A stretch of 64,000 nt of DNA, taken from assembly GCF_001189235.2 (NCBI RefSeq), contig NZ_LFIP02000001.1, forward strand, positions 1,054,001 to 1,118,000, in the 5' to 3' direction. A program made the position numbers and the translations under genes. Shown in pieces: positions 9,625 to 18,754 of this stretch. Within the stretch, counting starts at the first letter, position 1, and every line of letters begins with the position of its first letter. The DNA is from Bradyrhizobium embrapense (GTDB taxonomy: Bacteria > Pseudomonadota > Alphaproteobacteria > Rhizobiales > Xanthobacteraceae). The notes under the pieces were generated by a model, which saw only the letters and a list, made by a program, of their open reading frames with translations, searched no databases and had not been told where the DNA came from.

Positions 9625-10299
9625 CTAATGCGGCCGCGACATCAATGCCACGACGGCGGAGCGGGTCTCGACGCCGAGCTTCTCGAAGATGTGGATCAGA
9701 TGCGTCTTCACCGTCGCGAGACCGATATTCAGGCACTCGCCGATCTCGCGGTTGGTGCGGCCGCAGCACAGCAGCTCGACCACTTCCATCTCGCGCGAGG
9801 TCAGTCCGTAGCGCGCCGGCTCGTCGGCGTTCGACGACAGGCGGCTGGTCAGGTTGAATTCGAGGTAGTCATGGATCTTCTCGGCAATGTGCATGCTGCC
9901 GTCGGGAATCGCGCAGCCCGGCGCCCAGAGCACGCTCATTCCGGCCACGATCCGGTCGTTGCGGCGGAAGAAGAACTCGATCATGTCGGCGACGCCGCAC
10001 TGGCCGGCGAAGGCACGGTAGGTCGCCGCCTCCTGGGATGCGCATTGGCTGAGCGCGATGCTCAGCCGGGCAATTGGCCGGTTGCTCGCGGAGCGCGGAT
10101 GCAACGGATCGAGCCGGTTCATCCCGGCGAGGTACTGGTCGTGGAAGCTTGGCGGAACGTTGCTCGAGAGCACGAAGCGGTTGAGGGTCAAATTGCCGTC
10201 GACCTCGTAGAACGCGGTCGCGGATCCCTCGAGAATTCCTCGCGCGAACTGAATGGCTTGCGTGGTTGCCGGATCCGGTCGGCCCAGAAGCGCGATCAT
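9625..10299 (-). CDS. LuxR-family transcriptional regulator
   Basis: 224 residues. The C-terminal ~60 residues form a LuxR-type helix-turn-helix (YGLTSREMEVVELLCCGRTN, followed by LATVKTHLIHIFEKLGV). The N-terminal ~150 residues match no sensor domain I can name with confidence; there is no receiver-domain aspartate pattern, so it is not a classical response regulator. The ATG at 10299 has a strong site (GGGAGGTAGGTC). It is divergent from the NylB-like hydrolase gene, which it may regulate (inference from position only). Confidence 0.85.
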   Translation of the reverse strand: MIALLGRPDPATTQAIQFARGILEGSATAFYEVDGNLTLNRFVLSSNVPPSFHDQYLAGMNRLDPLHPRSASNRPIARLSIALSQCASQEAATYRAFAGQCGVADMIEFFFRRNDRIVAGMSVLWAPGCAIPDGSMHIAEKIHDYLEFNLTSRLSSNADEPARYGLTSREMEVVELLCCGRTNREIGECLNIGLATVKTHLIHIFEKLGVETRSAVVALMSRPH

Positions 10300-10531
10300 G
10301 ACCTACCTCCCGATGTTTCCCGATGGCGAACGTCTGCGCGTCGCGTAGCCCGGCACGCTGGGACAGACGCGGGACATAGTCAAGCAAATTGCGGGCCAAG
10401 CCGACGAAAGGCGCGTCCGGGATGCGGTTACGCCGGAGTAACCCGATGGCCCCCTCCACCATCCGGTTGATTGCGAGCGACGCGGCGCATGCGGAACTTG
10501 CAGGTCTTCCAATCTCATTGCTGGATCAAGA
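10300..10531. other. Divergent intergenic region between LuxR regulator and NylB-like gene
   Basis: 232 bp with no supported gene. I saw no convincing -35/-10 pair or sigma-54 site. Open frames entering from the regulator side lack ribosome sites and family resemblance. Confidence 0.5.
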
Positions 10532-11734
10532 ATGAATTCGCGTCGCATCATGGCCGCCTTCCCGTCAGCAGTCGACGAACAAGTCACGCTCGCCAACTGG
10601 CGTCAGCATCCGTTCAGCGAGTGGGGATTTCGCAACGTCCGGGAGCTGCTGCCCACCGCGAACATCGCACGCGCGCAGACGCCGACGCCGCTGTCCTTTG
10701 CACCGCGCTATCTCGACGACGTCAGCTTCGCCAACCCGCGCGGCGAGACGGTGGGCGTCGGCGAGGCGCTGCGCGCCAGCCACACCGACGGCATCGTCGT
10801 GTCGCATCGCGGACAGGTCGTCTTCGAATGGTATGCTCACGGCCTGACGCCGGACACCCCGCATCTGATCTTCTCGGTCAGCAAGTCGGTCGCCGGAACG
10901 CTCGGCGGCATCCTGGCCGATCACGGCAAGATCGATCCCGACGCACCGGTGACGCGCTACATCCCGGAGATGGAGGGATCGGTCTATGGCGGCAGCTGCA
11001 CGGTGCGGCATCTGCTCGACATGAGCGTCGGCATCCGCTTCGACGAGGACTACATGGCGCGCGACGGCGATGTCATGAACTACCGGCGTTCGACCGGCTG
11101 GGAGCTGCCGGATCCGACCGTTCCGCCGAGCAATCTGCGCGACTATCTGCGCACGCTGCGGCCCAACGGCGCGCCGCATGGCCAGACCTTCCACTACGTC
11201 TCGACCAACACCGACGTGCTCGGCTGGGTCTATGAGCGCGCCTGCGGCATGTCCTATGCGAAGATCCTCTCGCAGCACCTATGGCAACCGATGGGCGCCG
11301 AGCATGACGCCTACATCACCGTCGACTCGCGCGGCGCGGCCCGCGTCGCCGGCGGCATCTGTGCGACACTGCGCGATCTCGCCCGCTTCGGCGAGATGAT
11401 GCGCAATCACGGCATCAGCAACGGACGGCAGGTGGTGCCGGCCTGGTGGGTCGACGACATCAGGCAGAACGGCAATGCCGAGGCTTGGTCGCGCGGCGAT
11501 CTGACCAAGGTGTTTCCAAACGGCAATTACCGCAACAAATGGTACACGCTCGACCGCGGCGAAACGCCGTTTGCGGCTGTCGGCATCCATGGCCAATGGA
11601 TCTATGTCGATCCGACCCACGAGACCGTGATCGCGCGCGTCTCCTCGCAGCCGCTGCCGATGGATATCGATCTCGATCACATGTGGATGCGCGGCTATCG
11701 CGCGATCGCGGCCAGACTGGCCGGTAAGGCCTGA
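10532..11734 (+). CDS. Serine hydrolase, class C beta-lactamase fold, 6-aminohexanoate-dimer hydrolase (NylB)-like
   Basis: 400 residues. The catalytic SxxK is SVSK at residues 115-118, and the YxN-type element is HYVSTN with Tyr222. Segments such as KIDPDAPVTRYIPEMEGSVY and DEDYMAR follow the NylB family closely. Against NylB residues recalled from memory, Ser112, Lys115, Tyr170 and Tyr215 are kept, but the position of Asp181 is Arg185 and that of Asn266 is Ala. The basic esterase/amidase machinery is therefore present, while the residues tied to nylon-dimer hydrolysis are not. No signal peptide is seen. Two starts are possible, ATG 10532 and ATG 10550, neither with a good ribosome site. Confidence 0.8.
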   Translation: MNSRRIMAAFPSAVDEQVTLANWRQHPFSEWGFRNVRELLPTANIARAQTPTPLSFAPRYLDDVSFANPRGETVGVGEALRASHTDGIVVSHRGQVVFEWYAHGLTPDTPHLIFSVSKSVAGTLGGILADHGKIDPDAPVTRYIPEMEGSVYGGSCTVRHLLDMSVGIRFDEDYMARDGDVMNYRRSTGWELPDPTVPPSNLRDYLRTLRPNGAPHGQTFHYVSTNTDVLGWVYERACGMSYAKILSQHLWQPMGAEHDAYITVDSRGAARVAGGICATLRDLARFGEMMRNHGISNGRQVVPAWWVDDIRQNGNAEAWSRGDLTKVFPNGNYRNKWYTLDRGETPFAAVGIHGQWIYVDPTHETVIARVSSQPLPMDIDLDHMWMRGYRAIAARLAGKA

Positions 11735-11749
11735 CGGCTTGCGACGGGG

Positions 11750-11769
11750 GGGCGTCAACGACGACGCCC
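11750..11769. terminator. Hairpin between convergent genes
   Basis: A 7-bp stem (gggcgtc/gacgccc) with a 6-nt loop lies between the converging hydrolase and amidase genes, touching the amidase stop. There is no T-run, so it is a weak or bidirectional terminator candidate. Confidence 0.4.
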
Positions 11770-13172
11770 TATTCGATCGGCGGCCGCCGCGTGTGCCAGT
11801 CCGTCACCGATTGGAATGCGGCGCCGGCGCGGACCAGCACGTCCTCGGAAAGATGCGGGCCGACCAGCTGCATGCTGAGCGGCATCTGGTCCGACGCCAT
11901 GCCCACCGGCAGCGTGATGGTCGGGCTGCCCGAGAAGTCGAACACCGCCGTGAAGCGCAGAATGTTCAGGAGGACGTTGGGGTCGGCGCCGTATTCGCTC
12001 ATCTTGGTCAGCGTCGGGATCGGCACCGGCATCGTCGGGATCAGCAAGAGATCGATATCTTCGAACATCGCAGCGAGGCCGCCTGCGAACTTCAGGCGCT
12101 CGTGATGGATCGCCGCAATGTCGACGCCGCTCGTCGCCCTGCCTTGCTCGATCAGCTGCGCGAGGTCCGGCCCGTATTCCGACTTCCGCGACGGGTAGGT
12201 GTCCAGATGCGCCTCCGCGGTTTCCACCGAGCACATCGCAATCCACTGGCTGACCAGCTTCTGATAGGGTGGGAAATGCACCTCGCGGATGTCGGCGCCG
12301 AGATCGGCCAGCGTGCGCTCGGCCTGCACCAGCGCGGAGACGACCTGCCGATCGATGCCCTCCTGAGTGTACCTGCGATCGACGCCGATCCGGAGGCCCC
12401 TGATGCCACCGCCTGCCCCGGCCAGATAGTTCGGCACCGGCGCCCGCAAGGCGGTCGGATCGTTGACGTCCGCGCCCGCGATGACGCCGAGCATTGCTCC
12501 GGCATCGGCAGCGCTCCGGCACATCGGCCCGACATGGTCGAGCGAGTCCGCCAGCGGGAAGATGCCGTGCCGGCTGACGCGGCCCCAGGTCGGCTTGATC
12601 CCGGTCAAGCCGCAGGTCGCCGACGGAAACCTGATCGAGCCGCCGGTGTCGCTGCCGATCGAGCCGTAGCAGAGCCCCGCCGAGGTCGCGACGCCCGATC
12701 CGGTCGACGAGGAGCCAACCCAGTAGTTCACGTTCCACGGGTTGAGCGGGGCCTGAACGGCCGGATGGTGGCTGGTATAGGCCCCCTCCGTCATCTTGAG
12801 CTTGCCGAGCGTGACCGCGCCGGCGAGCTCGAGCCGGTCCACGATGGTGGCATTGAAGGTCGGCACGAACTTGGCGTGGATCGTCGTGCCGCCCGCGGTC
12901 GCCGCAAACGACGTGTAGCAGAGGTCCTTCAGGCCGATCGGAATGCCATGCAGCGGGCCGCGCCAGATGCCCCTGGCGATCTCCGCGTCGCGCTGCTTCG
13001 CCTGGGCCATCGCCCGCTCCGCCAGGACGAGCGCGTAGCCATGAAACCGGCCGTCCAGCTTCGCGATCCGGCTCAGGATTGCCTCCGTGATCTCCGAAGA
13101 CTTCAGCTCGCCGCGGCGGATGAGCCCGGAGATCTCGGTGATGGACTTGTAGTGCAGTGGATCCGCTGACAT
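11769..13172 (-). CDS. Amidase, amidase-signature family (system B, distal)
   Basis: 467 residues. The Ser-cisSer-Lys triad can be placed at Lys82 (GIPIGLKDLCY), Ser155 (WVGSSSTGSG) and Ser179 (SDTGGSIRFPSA). The family hydrolyses amides to acid plus ammonia. It is cytosolic, with no signal peptide. Its triad positions coincide exactly with those of the other amidase in the operon (19768-21168), so the two are paralogues. It starts 16 bp after the SDR gene and is probably the last gene of operon B. The substrate is unknown; the accompanying transporter and acetamidase suggest small or medium amides. Confidence 0.9.
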   Translation of the reverse strand: MSADPLHYKSITEISGLIRRGELKSSEITEAILSRIAKLDGRFHGYALVLAERAMAQAKQRDAEIARGIWRGPLHGIPIGLKDLCYTSFAATAGGTTIHAKFVPTFNATIVDRLELAGAVTLGKLKMTEGAYTSHHPAVQAPLNPWNVNYWVGSSSTGSGVATSAGLCYGSIGSDTGGSIRFPSATCGLTGIKPTWGRVSRHGIFPLADSLDHVGPMCRSAADAGAMLGVIAGADVNDPTALRAPVPNYLAGAGGGIRGLRIGVDRRYTQEGIDRQVVSALVQAERTLADLGADIREVHFPPYQKLVSQWIAMCSVETAEAHLDTYPSRKSEYGPDLAQLIEQGRATSGVDIAAIHHERLKFAGGLAAMFEDIDLLLIPTMPVPIPTLTKMSEYGADPNVLLNILRFTAVFDFSGSPTITLPVGMASDQMPLSMQLVGPHLSEDVLVRAGAAFQSVTDWHTRRPPIE

Positions 13173-13188
13173 GTCGTTGTGGCCGCGG

Positions 13189-13956
13189 CTAGAACTGGAC
13201 GCCGCGCGTCAACGCGCCGTCCACGACGAGATTGGTCCCCGTGATGAAGCTCGCCGCCCTGCTCGCAAGAAACACCGCGGCGTTCGCCATCTCCTGCGGC
13301 GTGCCCATGCGGCCGGTCGGATTGAGCGCCAGTGCGGACTTGTACAGTTCGGGATTGCTGTCCTTGATCATGTTCCAGACGCCGCCCTCGAAATAGGTGT
13401 TGCCCGGCGACACCGAATTGGCCCGAATGCCCTTGGCCGCGAGTTGGTAGGCGAGCCCTTGCGTATAGTGGATGATCGCGGCCTTGAACGTGCCGTAGGG
13501 ACCGCTGGCAAAATCGACCTCGCGTCCCGAGACGCTGGAGATGGTGACGATCGCCGCCGCCGTGCTCTTCTCGAGATACGGCATCGCGGCATTGACGAGC
13601 CGCACCGTGCCCATCATGTCGGTAGAGAATTCCTTCTCCCAGCTCTCCTCGTCCTGCCCGATCGAGAGCGCGCTGACATTGGCGACCACGACATCGATGC
13701 CGCCGAGCTTCGCCGCCATGTCGGCGACCCAGGCCTTCAGCGCCGGTCCGTTGGAGACGTCGACCGCACCGCCGAACGCCGCCACGCCCTTGGCCTTGAT
13801 CGCGGTGACCGCGGCGTCGACGTCCGCCTGATTGCGCGCGCAGATGCCGACATTGGCACCTTCAGCCGCAAATGTATCGGCAATCGCCCGGCCGATCCCC
13901 TTGGTGCTGCCGGTGACGACAACCTTTGCTCCCTTGAGTCCCAGATCCATATCCAT
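13189..13956 (-). CDS. Short-chain dehydrogenase/reductase (SDR) in the amide operon
   Basis: 255 residues, the classical SDR length. The NAD(P)-binding motif is TGSTKGIG at residues 15-22, the active-site Tyr/Lys lie in SGPYGTFK near residue 150, and the catalytic Ser is in TISSVSG. It lies between the LivF-type ATPase and the distal amidase in operon B with short gaps (57 and 16 bp). It probably oxidises or reduces an alcohol or carbonyl intermediate from the amide or acid product (inference); the substrate cannot be told from sequence. Confidence 0.88.
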   Translation of the reverse strand: MDMDLGLKGAKVVVTGSTKGIGRAIADTFAAEGANVGICARNQADVDAAVTAIKAKGVAAFGGAVDVSNGPALKAWVADMAAKLGGIDVVVANVSALSIGQDEESWEKEFSTDMMGTVRLVNAAMPYLEKSTAAAIVTISSVSGREVDFASGPYGTFKAAIIHYTQGLAYQLAAKGIRANSVSPGNTYFEGGVWNMIKDSNPELYKSALALNPTGRMGTPQEMANAAVFLASRAASFITGTNLVVDGALTRGVQF

Positions 13957-14013
13957 TCCCTCCGTTGTTATCGATTATGGAACGCACACTTCCTTGCCGC
14001 ATGGCGCGGCCGG

Positions 14014-14724
14014 TCAAAGCAACAGCTGCGCGCGAACATTGTCCGCGTTGACGTCCTCACCGGCCAGCGATCGCGTGATCTTGCCCTTCTCCATGATGTA
14101 GCAGCGCTGGGCGATCGCCAGGATGGTGTCGAGGTTCTGCTCGACGAAGATGATCGTGGTTCCGAGCTCGGTGCGGAACGATTGCAGCGCCTCGCAGATG
14201 TGCTGCACGATCGAGGGCTGGATGCCTTCGGACGGCTCGTCGAGGATCATCAGGGACGGATTTCCGATCAGCGCCCGGCCGATCGCAAGCTGCTGCTGCT
14301 CGCCGCCCGACATGGTGCCCGCGATCTGCCGCCGGCGCTCCTTCAAGCGCGGAAAATACGTGTAGACGAGCTCCGGCAGCTTCTTGCCGTCGCGTCCGCC
14401 GATCAGCTCGCCGACCTGCAAATTCTCCTCGACGCTCATCTGCGGAAACACGTCGCGGCCCTGCGGAATGTAGCCGAAGCCGGCGCGCGCCCGCGCATCA
14501 GCCTCGAGCTGCGTCACATCCCGATCCATGAAAGTGATGGTGCCGCGCCAGCTCTGCAGCAGCCCGATCAGGCACCGCATCAGGGTCGACTTGCCGACGC
14601 CGTTGCGGCCGATCACACCGACGATCTCGCCGCGCGCAACCTGCATGCTGACGCCCTGCAGGATCGGCGTCGCGCCGTAGCCCGCCCAAAGTCCCGACAC
14701 GTCCAGGATGCGATCAGTGGGCAT
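14014..14724 (-). CDS. ABC transporter ATP-binding protein, LivF/UrtE type (system B)
   Basis: 236 residues. Walker A is GRNGVGKST, the signature MSGGEQQQLAIGRAL and Walker B LMILDEPSEGIQPSIV. The GIQPSIV extension after Walker B is typical of UrtE-like subunits of urea/short-chain amide importers. It overlaps the LivG-type gene by 11 bp. Confidence 0.9.
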   Translation of the reverse strand: MPTDRILDVSGLWAGYGATPILQGVSMQVARGEIVGVIGRNGVGKSTLMRCLIGLLQSWRGTITFMDRDVTQLEADARARAGFGYIPQGRDVFPQMSVEENLQVGELIGGRDGKKLPELVYTYFPRLKERRRQIAGTMSGGEQQQLAIGRALIGNPSLMILDEPSEGIQPSIVQHICEALQSFRTELGTTIIFVEQNLDTILAIAQRCYIMEKGKITRSLAGEDVNADNVRAQLLL

Positions 14725-15433
14725 GGGTCTTACCCAGATAGATTTCCGCTACCTTCTCGTCTTCCAGAATGGACTCGAGGCTGCCGCGAGCGAAGATCTT
14801 GCCAAGATGCAGAACGGTGACGCGCTGTGCGACCTGACGCACGAATGCCATGTCGTGCTCGACGACAAGAACCGTCATGCCCTCGGCATTGAACGACTTG
14901 ATCAGTTCGCCGGTCTTGTAGGTCTCCTCCGGCGACATGCCGGCGGTCGGCTCGTCCAGCAGCAGCAATTGCGGCTGCAACGCCAGCGCCATCCCGATCT
15001 CCAGCCATTGCTGCTGGCCATGCGACAGCGCGCCGGCGAGCTTGCCGGAGTTCTCCGCCAGATTGAACAGCGCCAGCAGTCGATCCTCCTCGGCGCTGCG
15101 CTCGGCACCGGAAAGCCGCTCCTGCAGCGCGATCTGGATGTTCTGCCGCACGGGCAGTTCCTTGAACACGCTCGGCGCCTGCATCTTGATGCTCATGCCA
15201 CGCTGCACCCGCGCGTAAGGACGCTCCGCGGTGATATCGACGGAGTCGAAGAAGATGCTGCCGGTGGTCGGTGGATAGAGGCCGACGATCAGTTTGAACA
15301 GCGTGCTCTTCCCCGCCCCGTTGGGCCCGATCAGGCAATGGACCTCACCGGCATTGACCGTCAGGTCGACGTCGGAGACGGCGGTCAATCCGCCGAAACG
15401 CTTGGATACGCCTTTCACGTCAACGAGGGCCAT
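14714..15433 (-). CDS. ABC transporter ATP-binding protein, LivG/UrtD type (system B)
   Basis: 239 residues. Walker A is GPNGAGKST. The signature is the UrtD-like LSHGQQQWLEIGMAL rather than LSGGQ, and Walker B is LLLLDEPTAGMSPEE. The LSHGQ variant followed by WLEIGM is seen in urea/amide transporter ATPases. It lies 3 bp after the LivM-type permease stop and overlaps the next ATPase gene. Confidence 0.9.
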   Translation of the reverse strand: MALVDVKGVSKRFGGLTAVSDVDLTVNAGEVHCLIGPNGAGKSTLFKLIVGLYPPTTGSIFFDSVDITAERPYARVQRGMSIKMQAPSVFKELPVRQNIQIALQERLSGAERSAEEDRLLALFNLAENSGKLAGALSHGQQQWLEIGMALALQPQLLLLDEPTAGMSPEETYKTGELIKSFNAEGMTVLVVEHDMAFVRQVAQRVTVLHLGKIFARGSLESILEDEKVAEIYLGKTHAH

Positions 15434-15436
15434 GGA

Positions 15437-16510
15437 TCAGGTCTCATCCGATTGCAAGCGGCCGGCATCTGCCAGCGCGGGGGCCTCGTCGCGCCGCCGG
15501 CGCCTCGTCCACAAGTCGACCACGAGCTTGCCGATACCGAGCACAAAGCCCTGCGGCGCCAGCATCACGGTGGCAAGCAGCAGCACGCCCATCAGCACCA
15601 GCGCGGCCTGCTGGCTGTAGACGGTGATGGTCTGGAAGCCGAACAGCAGCAGGAACGACCCGACCAGCGTCGCGGTCAGATCATTGCGTCCGGAGAACGC
15701 GACCCAGACGATCGGCATCGCCGCCGCGGGGAGCCCGATGCTGGACGGCGTGATGAACTGCCCCCAGGACGTGTACAGCGCGCCGCTGAGGCCCGCGAGG
15801 CCGCTACCGATCACGAATGTCAGGAGCTGATACTTGCGGACGTCGTAGCCGAGCATCTCGGCGCGCTGCGGATTCTCCCGCGTCGCCACGATCACGTTGC
15901 CAATGCTCGAGTTCACCAGCATGCGCAGCGCGACGTAGACGATCACGATCAGCGCGATCATGAGATAATAGAGCGCCGATCCCTCGATGTCGAAATTGCC
16001 GACGGTGAGCGGATCCATTCCCTTCATGCCGTTGAAGCCGTTCAGCCGGGCCGGACCGATATGCCATTCCGGTCCTGCCGTCTGCCCGAGGAAGAAGGCC
16101 AGCACGAGCGTCGCCGACAGCGTCACGATGCCGAAGAAGATCCCGCTGATGCCGCCCCAGATCATGAAGTAACCGAGGATTCCCGCCGCGATCATCGCGA
16201 TGACGACCGAGAGCACGAGCGCGGCGATGGTGGCCGTTCCCCCACCCATGTTGATGGCGAGCACGCCGTAACCATACCCGGCGATGCCGAAGAAGAAGGT
16301 CTGGCCGAACGACAGCATGCCGCCGTAGCCCCACATCAAACAGAGCCCGAGCGCCATGAAGATCCAGATCAGGAAGTAGGCAAAGTTGCCGACATCGTAC
16401 GAATCGGCGAACACCGGATAGATCAAGGCCCCGGCCAGCACGGCAAGGAAGCAGGACCAGAAGGTCTTTCCGCGTCCGAGCGTCTGCGGACCGTCGAGCA
16501 GCTTCAACAT
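15437..16510 (-). CDS. ABC transporter permease, LivM/UrtC type (system B)
   Basis: 357 residues from ATG 16510, 13 bp after the LivH-type stop. A GTG at 16534 would overlap that gene and is less likely. It is a polytopic protein; the family motif MLSFGQTFFFGIAGYGYGV lies near residue 70. It forms the channel with the LivH-type partner. The C-terminus carries a charged tail (RRRRRDEAP) on the cytoplasmic side, as is usual for the family. Confidence 0.88.
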   Translation of the reverse strand: MLKLLDGPQTLGRGKTFWSCFLAVLAGALIYPVFADSYDVGNFAYFLIWIFMALGLCLMWGYGGMLSFGQTFFFGIAGYGYGVLAINMGGGTATIAALVLSVVIAMIAAGILGYFMIWGGISGIFFGIVTLSATLVLAFFLGQTAGPEWHIGPARLNGFNGMKGMDPLTVGNFDIEGSALYYLMIALIVIVYVALRMLVNSSIGNVIVATRENPQRAEMLGYDVRKYQLLTFVIGSGLAGLSGALYTSWGQFITPSSIGLPAAAMPIVWVAFSGRNDLTATLVGSFLLLFGFQTITVYSQQAALVLMGVLLLATVMLAPQGFVLGIGKLVVDLWTRRRRRDEAPALADAGRLQSDET

Positions 16511-16523
16511 CGGAAATTCCCGT

Positions 16524-17390
16524 CTAGCGCCCACGACGAACCAATACGCTGGATAGCCCTTCGGGCAGCACCCGTATGATCAGGATGACGGCAAACAGCA
16601 TGCCGATCTGCCCGATGATCTGGCCATAACTTGCATTCAGCGCCATCCGGATCATGGCCAGGAATACTGCGGCTGGCGCGGTCCCGAGCAAGACGTTCGC
16701 GCCGCCGATCACCACGGTGACGAAGCTTTCGACCACGAAGGTCGCGCCCATGGTCGGGATCAGCGTCATGGTCGGCGCATAGAGCGCACCGCAGAGTCCC
16801 GCGAGCGCCGTGCCGATCCCGAAGCTGATGGAATAGATCCGCCCGGTGCGCGCACCGAGCGCCTTCGCCATCGCCGCATTCTGCATCGTGGCGCGCGCGA
16901 TCACGCCAAAGCGCGTCTTCATGAAGATGATGTAGAGCCCGGCCAGCACCGCGACTGCGCAGCCGAACAGCACAAGCCGATAGGTCGAGAACGTGTAGCC
17001 CCCGATCGCAAAACTCCCTTCGGGCGTGCCGATGCCGCGCACCGCAGAGCCGACGATCAGCAGCATCGACTGCGTCACGATCAGGCTGAGGCCCCAGGTC
17101 GCCAGCAGCGAGTCGAGCGGGCGCTTATAGAAGCGGCGCACGATCAGGTACTCGACGATCATGCCGATGATCCCCGCGGTCAGCGCAGCCAGGAGCTGGG
17201 CGATCGGGAGCGGCACGCCGAGATTCACGAGCCCGACCGTCACATAGGCGCCGCACATGATAAACTCGCCATGCGCCATGTTGATGACGCCCATCATGCC
17301 GAATACGATGGCAAGGCCCGCCGCCGACAGGATCAGGAACGCAAAGACGTCGGCGAACTGATAGAATACCGAGAAGAGTTCAGCCGACAT
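16524..17390 (-). CDS. ABC transporter permease, LivH/UrtB type (system B)
   Basis: 288 residues from ATG 17390, which has a strong ribosome site (GGAGAGTGGA); an upstream GTG at 17408 lacks one. The LivH signature FGMMGVINMAHGEFIM is present near the N-terminus. The gene is separated from the binding-protein gene by a 94-bp gap containing a strong hairpin, so transporter membrane subunits may be expressed less than the binding protein. Confidence 0.9.
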   Translation of the reverse strand: MSAELFSVFYQFADVFAFLILSAAGLAIVFGMMGVINMAHGEFIMCGAYVTVGLVNLGVPLPIAQLLAALTAGIIGMIVEYLIVRRFYKRPLDSLLATWGLSLIVTQSMLLIVGSAVRGIGTPEGSFAIGGYTFSTYRLVLFGCAVAVLAGLYIIFMKTRFGVIARATMQNAAMAKALGARTGRIYSISFGIGTALAGLCGALYAPTMTLIPTMGATFVVESFVTVVIGGANVLLGTAPAAVFLAMIRMALNASYGQIIGQIGMLFAVILIIRVLPEGLSSVLVRRGR

Positions 17391-17407
17391 TCCACTCTCC
17401 GTGATCA

Positions 17408-17431
17408 CGGCGCCGCATCGTTGCGGCGCCG
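17408..17431 (-). terminator. 10-bp hairpin between binding-protein and permease genes (system B)
   Basis: CGGCGCCGCA, TCGT, TGCGGCGCCG: a perfect 10-bp stem with a 4-nt loop just upstream of the permease ribosome site. No U-tract follows. It is likely an RNA-stabilising or attenuating element that raises binding protein over permease (inference). Confidence 0.55.
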
Positions 17432-17484
17432 GTTCGCCTCAAACCCGAGATGCAAAACACGAGCAAGATTCGTGCCCGCCTGCA

Positions 17485-18723
17485 TCACGATTTGCTGGGA
17501 AGATGACTCGGCGTGTACTGGTCCTTGTCGTTCTTCTTGGTGAGATCGCAGCCGATCTCGCCCAGCCAATACGGCTGGATTGTCCCGTAGTCCTTCTCGA
17601 CGGTTACCTCATGCTTGGGTCCGACAGAGATGAGGCGCATGCGGTGCGACGTGTGCTGGCTCTTCGGATCGATGCAGACCTTGCCCTCGGGGGCGTCGAT
17701 GCAGGCATCGCCTGACGCGATCACCTTGCGCATGTCCTCGAGCTTGGTCGATTTGGCCTTCTCGACCAGCGCCTTGTACATGTAGAGCGCGTTGTAGGCG
17801 TTGTAGCCCATGTCGTTGATATAGAGCTCGTCGGGGAACTTGGCGTGCCAGCGCTTTTTGAACTCGTTGGCTTCGGGCGTGTCGATCTCCTCGAACCAGT
17901 TGGCCGTCGCATGCATGTTGTTGAGCGCCGGCGGCTTGAACCGCTTGTGCTCGAAGCCGAGCATGACCTTGATCGAGGACCCCATCGGCAGGTTGAGATT
18001 GGCGGCGGCCGCCTGCTCGAAGAACGAGTCCTGCGCCGCGCCGACATTGATGGTCAGCAGCCAATCCGGCTTCGCCTTCTGGATGTTCTGGATCGTCTGC
18101 GCGAACTGCGAGACGCCGAGCGGGATGAACTCCTCGCCCACGACCTCGCCGCCGAGATCCTTCATGATCTTGCGGTTCCACTCCGCCGAGATCTGGCCGA
18201 AATTGTAGTCGGCGGCGATCACGTAAACCTTCTTGCCGAACTTCTGGACCATCCAGGGGATCAGCGTCGAGAACTGCTGCTCCGGCACCGCGCCCATGCT
18301 GACCATCGAGGCATCGCAGACGCCGCCTTCATACTGGTTGGTGTAGAAGTATGGCGTGGTGGTGCGATCGACGATCGGACGCAACGCCTCGCGCGACGCC
18401 GAGGTGATACCGCCGATCAGCACGTCGACCTTGTCACGGTTGAGCAGCCGGCGGCCGAACTCCTGATAGCGGGCATTGTCACCCTGGGGATCAAGGTGAA
18501 TCAGCTCGATCTGGCGGCCGAGAATGCCGCCGCTCTTGTTGATCTCCTCGACCGCCAGTTGCGAGCCGTGCAGCTTCGGCATGCCCATGAACGCGAGATC
18601 GCCGGAGACGTCCTCCAGCAAGCCGACCTTGAGCGGCGGGTCGGCCGCCTGAGCGCTACCTATTGCAGTCGTCCCGAGCACGGCACCAAGCAAAGCCATT
18701 CCCAATATACGCCCCGAATTCAT
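17485..18723 (-). CDS. ABC transporter substrate-binding protein, urea/amide type (system B)
   Basis: 412 residues with a Sec signal peptide (positive start, hydrophobic core, cleavage after SAQA near residue 26). The mature protein starts ADPPLKVGLLEDVSG. The segments DVLIGGITSASREALRP and PYFYTNQYEGGVCD are typical of amide/urea-type receptors of the branched-chain family. It lies between the acetamidase gene (31-bp gap) and the permeases. The ligand is inferred to be an amide because the flanking genes encode two amidases and an acetamidase/formamidase. Confidence 0.88.
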   Translation of the reverse strand: MNSGRILGMALLGAVLGTTAIGSAQAADPPLKVGLLEDVSGDLAFMGMPKLHGSQLAVEEINKSGGILGRQIELIHLDPQGDNARYQEFGRRLLNRDKVDVLIGGITSASREALRPIVDRTTTPYFYTNQYEGGVCDASMVSMGAVPEQQFSTLIPWMVQKFGKKVYVIAADYNFGQISAEWNRKIMKDLGGEVVGEEFIPLGVSQFAQTIQNIQKAKPDWLLTINVGAAQDSFFEQAAAANLNLPMGSSIKVMLGFEHKRFKPPALNNMHATANWFEEIDTPEANEFKKRWHAKFPDELYINDMGYNAYNALYMYKALVEKAKSTKLEDMRKVIASGDACIDAPEGKVCIDPKSQHTSHRMRLISVGPKHEVTVEKDYGTIQPYWLGEIGCDLTKKNDKDQYTPSHLPSKS

Positions 18724-18754
18724 CGCGATGTTCCTTGTTGAAAGATGTTGGACG

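Noticed and set aside
10303..10462. Possible N-terminal extension or small gene upstream of the LuxR regulator
   Set aside because: Some frames look mildly protein-like, but the regulator has a strong ribosome site at 10299 and no motif supports the extension.
14708..16579. 623-residue plus-strand open frame
   Set aside because: Antisense to the system B transporter genes; composition dominated by His, Arg, Glu and Asp, no motifs.
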